Source: Candidatus Peregrinibacteria bacterium Greene1014_49 (GTDB lineage: Bacteria; Patescibacteriota; Gracilibacteria; Peribacterales; Peribacteraceae). Taken from it: 32,698 nucleotides of DNA. Position 1 is the stretch's first letter. Each line of letters opens with the position of its first letter. Of this stretch, positions 26,281-32,698 are shown one piece after another. Location of the stretch: assembly GCA_007376635.1 (NCBI GenBank), contig VMGQ01000005.1, positions 1-32,698 of the forward strand, in the 5' to 3' direction. The notes under the pieces are model-generated. The model saw only the letters and a program-made list of their open reading frames with translations, had not been told where the DNA came from and did not search any database. The translations under genes were made by a program, and so were the position numbers.

Positions 26281-27264
26281 GTGGTGCACAACGCCAAGAT
26301 CGCCGCGCTCTTCCGTCAAATCGCTGCCCTCCTCCAAGCAGGTGCGGGCATGGAAGATGCAAACGTGACGTTCAAAATCCGCGCGTATCTTCGTGCGGCA
26401 AAAACCATTGAAGAATTACCGGAGGATGTGAGTACCTATGGCGGTGTGAAGGAATTGAAGGCACTCCCTGGCATCGGTGAGGCGACAGCTAAAAAGATTG
26501 TGGAATATTTGGAGAAAGGAACAATGGAAGCACTTGAAAAGCTGCGGCGCAGCAGTGGGGGAGTGAGTGCAGAGCTGATGGGTGTGGAAAACCTTGGACC
26601 CAAGCGTGCTATTCTTATTCAGAAAGAACTAGGCATTACTACAGTTCCAGAGCTTATAGCCGCTGCTAAGGCCGGAAAGCTACGGTCACTTTCTCGTTTT
26701 TCTGAAGTCATCGAAAAGAAGATTCTGGAGAGTGCCGGCCGCTCGAAAGAGAGATCCACTCGGTTTGCCAGGGAGAGTGTGGAAGGTGATGTGGAAATAT
26801 TATTGAGGAACGTTCGTAGTGTTCCGGGTGTGCAACGTGCGGAAGCTGCCGGATCGTATCGGCGCAGGCAGACGACCGTCGGCGATATAGATATTCTTGT
26901 GGTCACAAAATCACCTACTGCCGTTTCGGAGGCGATTTCCAATCTACCATTTGTCCGTAACATCGTTGCGCAAGGTGACAAGAAATTATCTTTCGATCTG
27001 CAATCTGGGATTCGGGTCGATGTCCGGTTCGTATCCAAAGATCAATGGGGATCTGCCCTGCTTTACTTCACTGGATCCAAAGAACACAACATCGCCATGC
27101 GCATCGTCGCGATCAAGAAAGGGTGGAAACTCAGCGAGTACGGATTATTTGATGCGAAAGGGAAGGTGATTGCTTCAAAGGAAGAGAGGGATATTTATGA
27201 GAAACTAGGGCTGGAGTATCGGGAACCGTGGGAAAGGACGGGGGAATTGATAATTGAAAATTAG
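26281..27264 (+). CDS. DNA polymerase X family (pol beta-like), without a PHP domain
   Basis: HhH LPGIGEATAKKIVEYL; catalytic GDIDILVVTKS; IRVDVRF; WGSALLYFTGSKEHNIAMRIVAIKKGWKLSEYGLF; ~327 aa, ends ..PWERTGELIIEN. Confidence 0.9.
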   Translation: MVHNAKIAALFRQIAALLQAGAGMEDANVTFKIRAYLRAAKTIEELPEDVSTYGGVKELKALPGIGEATAKKIVEYLEKGTMEALEKLRRSSGGVSAELMGVENLGPKRAILIQKELGITTVPELIAAAKAGKLRSLSRFSEVIEKKILESAGRSKERSTRFARESVEGDVEILLRNVRSVPGVQRAEAAGSYRRRQTTVGDIDILVVTKSPTAVSEAISNLPFVRNIVAQGDKKLSFDLQSGIRVDVRFVSKDQWGSALLYFTGSKEHNIAMRIVAIKKGWKLSEYGLFDAKGKVIASKEERDIYEKLGLEYREPWERTGELIIEN

Positions 27265-27277
27265 ATGCACAATGAGA

Positions 27278-27302
27278 GCACCCATTCCTGGGTGCGGTTT
27301 TT
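27278..27302 (+). terminator. Rho-independent terminator after the PolX gene
   Basis: GCACCCA-ttcc-TGGGTGC-GGTTTTT. Confidence 0.8.
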
Positions 27303-27305
27303 GGT

Positions 27306-27399
<94 letters not shown>

Positions 27400-27462
27400 G
27401 TGCAGGGAACTGTAACAAATATTCCGCGTAACGCATTATGAATTCTTCAGGTAATCACAAAT

Positions 27463-27488
27463 AGCCGCACCCCTGCAGGGGTGCGGCT
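27463..27488 (-). terminator. Perfect 26-bp palindrome, possible terminator of the 27529-27777 gene
   Basis: AGCCGCACCCCTG|CAGGGGTGCGGCT; followed on the minus strand by ATTTGTGATT. Confidence 0.5.
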
Positions 27489-27528
27489 AGTGCAAGGGTG
27501 CGGTTACGAATGATATTCCTACGATCGA

Positions 27529-27777
27529 CTATTTCTTATCGTGACCGCATACGCAGCACAACATCTTCGTGCAGAATGCGATATTGATCGCAAAGGCAAT
27601 GAGCGCGAGAGAAGCGCCGCTGCCGCCGAAGGCGATGCCGCCACTCGTAAGGTGCGTATTCACGACACCCATCATCGCAGCGAGCGACGTGAGCAGGAGC
27701 AGAAAGGCCACAAGGCCGAGGAAAACGGAGCATGCGCTCGCAGAGCCGGTGGTGTTCTTCTTTTTAAGGAGAGTCAT
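27529..27777 (-). CDS. Small two-TM membrane protein with C-terminal Cys cluster
   Basis: MTLLKKKNTTGSASACSVFLGLVAFLLLLTSLAAMMGVV..ASLALIAFAINIAFCTKMLCCVCGHDKK; the ORF-track upstream extension is antisense to pheT. Confidence 0.65.
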   Translation of the reverse strand: MTLLKKKNTTGSASACSVFLGLVAFLLLLTSLAAMMGVVNTHLTSGGIAFGGSGASLALIAFAINIAFCTKMLCCVCGHDKK

Positions 27778-27833
27778 AGTGGATGTGAGGGTAGCGTATA
27801 CTCCTACACTCGTCCACTGATACACTCCTATCG

Positions 27834-30254
27834 ATGAAGCTCTCTCTGCACTGGCTTTCAGATTATGTGACTTTCGGGATCTCCGATCCCGAGGAGATTG
27901 CTCGTCGCCTGACAGCGCATGTCGGCGAAGTCGATGAGATTGAAATTCAAGGTAAGTACTTAAAAGATTGCTGCGTTGGAAAAGTGCGCAACCTTCGCAA
28001 GCATCCGAATGCGGATAAGCTGAATCTCTGTGAAGTCGAAACGGATCGCGGTGTAAAAAATATTGTTTGCGGCGGAACGAACCTGCGCGAAGGAATGCTC
28101 GTAGCATTTGCTCACGTGGGAGCCACGGTTCGGCATGGAAATGAAGAGATCGTATTACGTGAAGCGAAGATTCGGGGGGAAATAAGTGAGGGGATGATCT
28201 GTGCTGCGGAAGAGCTGGAACTGGAGGCGATGTTTCCAGCAAAGAAGGAAGAGGGGGAAAGGCCAGTGATCGATTTGCGATTTGCGATTGATGATTTGCG
28301 ATTTGGTGCTCCATTGAGAGAGGCATTGGGAATGGATGATGTCATCTTTCATATCGATAATCATGCGATTACGCACAGGGCGGATCTGTTTTCGCATATC
28401 GGATTTGCGCGGGAATGCTGCGCGATGGGGATTGCGACGTGGAAGAAACCCTTCGAATCCGCTCAGGGCAGGCAGCCAGAGTTTAAGAGTCCGAAATTCA
28501 CAAAGACCGCATTGCCATTCCAATTTCTTGTGGAGGAGAAAAAACTGATGCCGCGGTACTGTGCATGTGTCGTCGAGGTAGATAGCATCGGCGAAACGCC
28601 GGAGTGGATGAAAAAGCGTTTGCAGGCTGTGGGATGGCGGTCGATCAGTCTGCCGGTCGATATCACCAACTATGTGGCAGCCGAAGTCGGCGTGCCGCTG
28701 CACAGCTTCGATCTTGATGATCTCAAGGGTGATGTGCACATGCGCAAAGCCAAGGAGGGGGAAAAGATCGTTACACTCGATGGCAAGGAGTGGAAACTTC
28801 CCGCGGGCGCATTGGTGCTCAGTGATGAAGAGGGCATCTTTGACATGCTTGGGATTATGGGAGGACTCCGGAGCTCCACGAAGCCCTCGACGCGAAGAAT
28901 TTATCTGCACAGCGCATCGCTCGATCCGGTTTCCATCCGCTCTACGGTCATCGCAACCGGGCACCGGACGGATGCGGCGACGGTGTATGAAAAGAGCGTG
29001 CCGCATATCACGACCGAACAAGGGTTCCTCCGCGCATTGGAGTTGCTTCTGGAGCTTGCCCCGGGTGCGCGGGTTGCATCGAAGCTGGAATCCGTGGGTG
29101 ATAATGGAACCGCAAAATCCATTACATTTTCTGCTGCGTATTGCGAGGGGAGACTGGGTGCGGATATCACGGAGAAGACGATCGTGAAGATTTTGGAGGA
29201 TCTGGGATGCACAGTAAAAGGGGAGAAAAGGCAGAAAGGGGAGGAAGGTGCCACACTCTCTGTAACGCCACCACTGTGGAGATTGAAAGATCTTAAAGGG
29301 CAGCATGATCTTTCCGAAGAAGTTGGCCGCATCTACGGCTACGACAAGATTCCGGTCACTATTCCGGAAGGTTCTATCACACCTCCTGCGCGTGATCAGC
29401 GCATTCATCATCTGCGCGATGCTCTTAGAGCACTCGGATATTTTGAATTACTGCCGCTTTCCCTGCTAAGTCCGGAATTGGTGAAAAAGTGCAATATGGA
29501 TCCGGAGCAGTGCGTGCAGCTAGGCAATCCGATTGGTGAAGAAGTGAGTCTTTTGCAGCCGTGTGTGATGCCGCAGCTTCTAGAACATGCATCGCACAAT
29601 ATGCTGCGCGTTGATGACGCACTTAAAACATTCCATTGGGGTAATATTTTTACTCCCAATGGCCAGGTGCTCGCTTTCGGAGCATTGCTTGCCAGTCGCA
29701 TCGAGACGACCCCTGCGACCGAACCATTCCTACGTCTCAAGCGGGATATCACTGCGGCGTTCAATCACGTTGGATACATTGCTGAACTGGAGCCAAGTAA
29801 AGGACAGCTGAATGCCGTCGCGCATCCGGGTCGCAGTGCATCCATTTTTGTTGCTAAAAAGGAAGTGGGTGCTTTGTTTGAGGTGCTCCCCGCTGTCCGC
29901 GAGCGCTTCGACCTGCCACATCGGACTGCTGCGGTGACGATCAATCTCGATGCACTGCTCGCGATTGCTCCGAGTCCTCGCCATGCCAAGTCCGTCCCAC
30001 AATATCCGGCGATTACCTACGACGTGACGATGACGTTGGATCGGAGCAAGGCATTACAGAAGATTCTCGCAAAGATCCGTACATCGTCACCACTTCTGGA
30101 ATCCGTTGAAGTTGCCGATATCTACAGCGGCAAGCCCCTGCAGAAGGAGCAGTACAATGTGACGGTGCGGTGCACGTATCGTTCGGCAGAAAGGACGTTG
30201 ACGGAGGAGGAGGTGAAGAAGGCTCATGAAAATCTTATGAAGGGGGTGGCCTGA
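27834..30254 (+). CDS. pheT: Phenylalanine--tRNA ligase beta subunit
   Basis: MKLSLHWLSDYVTFG; EMF-type tRNA-binding domain (VGKVRNLRKHPNADKLNLCEVETD); B3/B4 and B5 regions; C-terminal anticodon-binding domain (SVPQYPAITYDVTMTLDRS). Confidence 0.95.
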   Translation: MKLSLHWLSDYVTFGISDPEEIARRLTAHVGEVDEIEIQGKYLKDCCVGKVRNLRKHPNADKLNLCEVETDRGVKNIVCGGTNLREGMLVAFAHVGATVRHGNEEIVLREAKIRGEISEGMICAAEELELEAMFPAKKEEGERPVIDLRFAIDDLRFGAPLREALGMDDVIFHIDNHAITHRADLFSHIGFARECCAMGIATWKKPFESAQGRQPEFKSPKFTKTALPFQFLVEEKKLMPRYCACVVEVDSIGETPEWMKKRLQAVGWRSISLPVDITNYVAAEVGVPLHSFDLDDLKGDVHMRKAKEGEKIVTLDGKEWKLPAGALVLSDEEGIFDMLGIMGGLRSSTKPSTRRIYLHSASLDPVSIRSTVIATGHRTDAATVYEKSVPHITTEQGFLRALELLLELAPGARVASKLESVGDNGTAKSITFSAAYCEGRLGADITEKTIVKILEDLGCTVKGEKRQKGEEGATLSVTPPLWRLKDLKGQHDLSEEVGRIYGYDKIPVTIPEGSITPPARDQRIHHLRDALRALGYFELLPLSLLSPELVKKCNMDPEQCVQLGNPIGEEVSLLQPCVMPQLLEHASHNMLRVDDALKTFHWGNIFTPNGQVLAFGALLASRIETTPATEPFLRLKRDITAAFNHVGYIAELEPSKGQLNAVAHPGRSASIFVAKKEVGALFEVLPAVRERFDLPHRTAAVTINLDALLAIAPSPRHAKSVPQYPAITYDVTMTLDRSKALQKILAKIRTSSPLLESVEVADIYSGKPLQKEQYNVTVRCTYRSAERTLTEEEVKKAHENLMKGVA
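28271..28305. repeat. Intragenic ATTTGCG-type heptad array within pheT
   Basis: CGATTTGCGATTTGCGATTGATGATTTGCGATTTGG encodes IDLRFAIDDLRFG. Confidence 0.85.
28449..28473. repeat. Second intragenic dispersed-repeat-like segment in pheT
   Basis: CCCTTCGAATCCGCTCAGGGCAGGC encodes PFESAQGR; resembles the CTTCGACT(C/T)CGCTCAGG(G/A)CAGGC string seen in many genomes (memory). Confidence 0.6.
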
Positions 30255-30256
30255 CC

Positions 30257-30338
30257 ATTTATGATTGACGATTGATGATTTACGATTTGCTGTTTGCAGC
30301 TGTAAATCGTAAATTCACAAATTGTAAATCGTAATCGG
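30257..30338. repeat. Inverted AAATCGT-type heptad array
   Basis: ATGATTGACGATTGATGATTTACGATTTGCTG..TGTAAATCGTAAATTCACAAATTGTAAATCGTAATC. Confidence 0.85.
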
Positions 30339-30354
30339 TTATACTGCTAAGCCC

Positions 30355-30909
30355 ATGTCCATTGTTACCAAAACCGGCGATACAGGAATGACAGGACTCT
30401 ATGGTTCGCGTCGCGTTTCCAAAGCCAATGCCCGCATCAATGCCTATGGCACTGTCGATGAATTAAATGCAGTATTGGGCGTGGTGTTGGCCGAAGTGGA
30501 TCTGCCCATTGTCATTCGCTGGCAACTCACTGCTGCACAGAATGCGTTGTTCATCGTCGGAAGCGATCTGGCGACGCCGGATGTCGCTGTTTCTGTTCCG
30601 CGCGTACTGCCCGAGCACACCGCTGCCGTGGAGCGATGGATTACAGCATTAGAATCATCATTGCCGCCTCAAAGAAAATTTCTTCTTCCGAGTGGCTCAA
30701 GGACGGGAGCATTGCTGCATCAGGCACGGAGCGTGTGCCGGCGCAGCGAGCGGTGCGTTGTGTTCCTTGCTGAGAAAGAGGGGACTACTACAGAAGTGCA
30801 GATGTATCTGAATCGGCTTGGTGATTATTTGTTTCTTGCAGCACGCTCAGCGAATATCGCTCACGGATGTCCGGAGATGGAAGTGGATTATGAGGGGTGG
30901 GATGCCTGA
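30355..30909 (+). CDS. Cob(I)alamin adenosyltransferase, PduO type
   Basis: MSIVTKTGDTGMTGLYGSRRVSKANARINAYGTVDELNAVLG; ARSVCRRSERCVV; YLNRLGDYLFLAARSAN. Confidence 0.92.
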   Translation: MSIVTKTGDTGMTGLYGSRRVSKANARINAYGTVDELNAVLGVVLAEVDLPIVIRWQLTAAQNALFIVGSDLATPDVAVSVPRVLPEHTAAVERWITALESSLPPQRKFLLPSGSRTGALLHQARSVCRRSERCVVFLAEKEGTTTEVQMYLNRLGDYLFLAARSANIAHGCPEMEVDYEGWDA

Positions 30910-31229
30910 GGCACGGGCAGGATTGTCCAAAAATTTAGTATTACCAATGCGGCGAATATTGCGATGAGCGGAATCGCAATAATGATCAGCTTTACCCAAG
31001 ATGCTTTTTCTCCATGATGCACTGTCCGGTAGAAACTCGTGCCACCATAGAGGATTCCAACGAGTGCCAGCGGTAGATCTGCAACTTGCATCCACCAACC
31101 CGGCCAGACGCCGCCGATGCTATTTCTGAGCAGCAGGTATCCGAGGAAATAGCTTCCGGCGAGGAGGGAGAAGAGGGTGCCGGTGAGGCGTTGGAGGAAG
31201 AGGGACATCGGGAGGATTGTAGCACCCAT
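30888..31229 (-). CDS. Small polytopic membrane protein, unknown function
   Basis: Several hydrophobic segments; convergent 22-bp overlap with the ATR gene; alternative start at 31208. Confidence 0.6.
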   Translation of the reverse strand: MGATILPMSLFLQRLTGTLFSLLAGSYFLGYLLLRNSIGGVWPGWWMQVADLPLALVGILYGGTSFYRTVHHGEKASWVKLIIIAIPLIAIFAALVILNFWTILPVPQASHPS

Positions 31230-31236
31230 CTCAGGA

Positions 31237-31313
31237 CAAATTTACGATGTACGATTTCTGATTTACGATTGCAAATCGTAAATCATCAATACCAAATCGT
31301 AAATCGTGTTATT
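31237..31313. repeat. Inverted AAATCGT-type heptad array
   Basis: TGATTTACGATT-GCA-AATCGTAAATCA core hairpin (31259-31285) plus flanking degenerate units. Confidence 0.88.
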
Positions 31314-31477
31314 TCCATTTCTTCATATTCACCACCACCCTCTTTCTCCCCTGTGCACGTCGCCTATTCAGGACTTTGCGTCCATTCGGTGTCTTGCTCC
31401 TGCGAAGGAACCCGTGCCGACGTACCCGTTTTCTCCAGCGTAATTTGGCTAACATTGCTGGCGTAGCGTAGCGAAAA

Positions 31478-31568
31478 AATGGAGAATGGAAAGTGAAAAG
31501 TGACAAAATACGCGTAATTCTCCATTCTCCGGCCTTCGCCACGGCTACGGCCGGCAAGCCATTCTCCA
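31478..31568. repeat. Composite repeat: GGAGAATG inverted arms around a CCGGCCTTCGCCACGGCTACGGCCGGCAAGCC element
   Basis: AATGGAGAAT (31478-31487)/ATTCTCCATT (31517-31526), third copy CCATTCTCCA (31559-31568), flanking a GC-rich palindromic segment. Confidence 0.8.
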
Positions 31569-31583
31569 TCCCCAACCTTCCTC

Positions 31584-32698
31584 ATGTATTCTCTCAATAG
31601 TCTTTCCTCCGGTCTTCCCGTCCTCACTGCCACCACGGAAGGAACTGCATCCGTCACAGTTCTGGTCTTTGCCGGGGCAGGTTCTCGTTATGAGACCAAG
31701 GAGGATACCGGCATAGGGCACTTTCTTGAGCACATGTTTTTCAAGGGAGGGAAGAAGTTCCGCAATACGAAGGAAGTCAGTGTGGCGATCGATGGCATTG
31801 GTGGGGATTTCAATGCCTTTACTGGGAAAGAATACGCGGGATACTACGTTAAGGTTGCCGCGACGCACGCGGATCTCGCGTGTGATGTTCTCAGTGACAT
31901 GCTCGTCAATGCCACGTTTCCCCAAGAGGAAATCGAGAAGGAAAGGGGAGTGATCATCGAAGAGGCACGGATGTACGAAGACACGCCGATGTACCGCGCA
32001 GGATGGGATTTTGAGCTGTTGCTGTATGGAGATTGTCCGCTCGGATGGGACACAATTGGCACGGAAGACGTCATCCAGAGCGTTTCGCAGAAGGACTTTC
32101 AGAAGCACAAAGATGAGCTCTACACACCGGACAATCTTGTCGTGACCTTTGGCGGGAAGATTGATTCGAAGCAGGCGATGGAGCTTTCTACAAAATATTT
32201 TGGGAGTATCAGTGGGAAGAAAGCGAAGGAGTTCGCTCCTCACAGGACATTTGGGACAAAGCGTGTGTGGCTCAGGACGAAGAAAACAGAACAATCACAT
32301 CTCGTGCTCGGCGTACCGGGTATTTCCGCGCTCGACAAAGAACACTTTAGTCACAAGCTGCTCTCGATCATCCTTGGTGGCAATATGAGCTCTCGGATGT
32401 TTCTGAATATCCGCGAGGCGAAGGGGCTTTGCTACTACATCTCCACAGAGACCGACAGTTACCTGGATGCCGGATGTCTTTCCACGCGCGCCGGAGTCGA
32501 CCAGTCGCGTCTCCATGAAGCCATTACATTAATTTTGAATGAGTACTCAGAATGTCGGGAAAAAGGGATTACCGGAGAAGAACTTTCGAGAGCAAAGGAA
32601 TTCCTCAAAGGAAAGATTACGCTGAGTCTGGAAGACAGTGAGGAGCTCGCGCATTTTTACGGCAAGCAGCAGCTTCTGTATCCTAAAATCCGATCCAT
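31584..32698 (+). CDS. M16-family zinc metallopeptidase (truncated at window end)
   Basis: HFLEHMFF (HxxEH motif) with downstream Glu in IIEEARMYEDTPMY; GGNMSSRMFLNIREAKGLCYYI. Confidence 0.93.
   Translation, partial: MYSLNSLSSGLPVLTATTEGTASVTVLVFAGAGSRYETKEDTGIGHFLEHMFFKGGKKFRNTKEVSVAIDGIGGDFNAFTGKEYAGYYVKVAATHADLACDVLSDMLVNATFPQEEIEKERGVIIEEARMYEDTPMYRAGWDFELLLYGDCPLGWDTIGTEDVIQSVSQKDFQKHKDELYTPDNLVVTFGGKIDSKQAMELSTKYFGSISGKKAKEFAPHRTFGTKRVWLRTKKTEQSHLVLGVPGISALDKEHFSHKLLSIILGGNMSSRMFLNIREAKGLCYYISTETDSYLDAGCLSTRAGVDQSRLHEAITLILNEYSECREKGITGEELSRAKEFLKGKITLSLEDSEELAHFYGKQQLLYPKIRS

Noticed and set aside
28155-29411. 418-aa minus-strand ORF within pheT
   Set aside because: Antisense shadow of pheT with atypical composition.

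Overview
The window looks like part of a bacterial chromosome using the standard code (several CDSs end in TGA). Gene content and style suggest a CPR/Patescibacteria-type genome, possibly Peregrinibacteria-like, but this is a low-confidence guess. The left two thirds (about 0.2-22.5 kb) form a nucleotide-sugar and surface-glycan region: CDP-paratose-epimerase-like SDR, NodB-type deacetylase, GDP-mannose 4,6-dehydratase, UDP-ManNAc-type dehydrogenase, two GtrA proteins, a UGM-like flavoprotein, further SDR epimerases, a DPM1-like GT2, a GT39-like membrane protein and UDP-glucose dehydrogenase. It also holds a CotH-like/beta-helix membrane protein and a ~2278-aa secreted protein with about 20 Cys-rich DUF4215-type repeats. 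The right third is housekeeping: PfkB/adenosine-kinase-like, adenosylhomocysteinase, PolX/pol-beta-like, tRNA-Ser(GGA), PheT, PduO-type ATR, M16 peptidase. The strongest signal unexplained by gene annotation is a set of ~7-bp-period repeats arranged as inverted arms (hairpins). The unit sequence changes from locus to locus while the architecture stays the same. These elements fill most of several divergent intergenic spacers and supply start or stop codons. They also appear in frame inside at least two conserved proteins (an SDR epimerase and PheT). A second lead is a multi-helix RNA-like structure (hairpin plus three-way junction) at 25732-25829, downstream of a good sigma70-like promoter and a candidate 45-aa microprotein.
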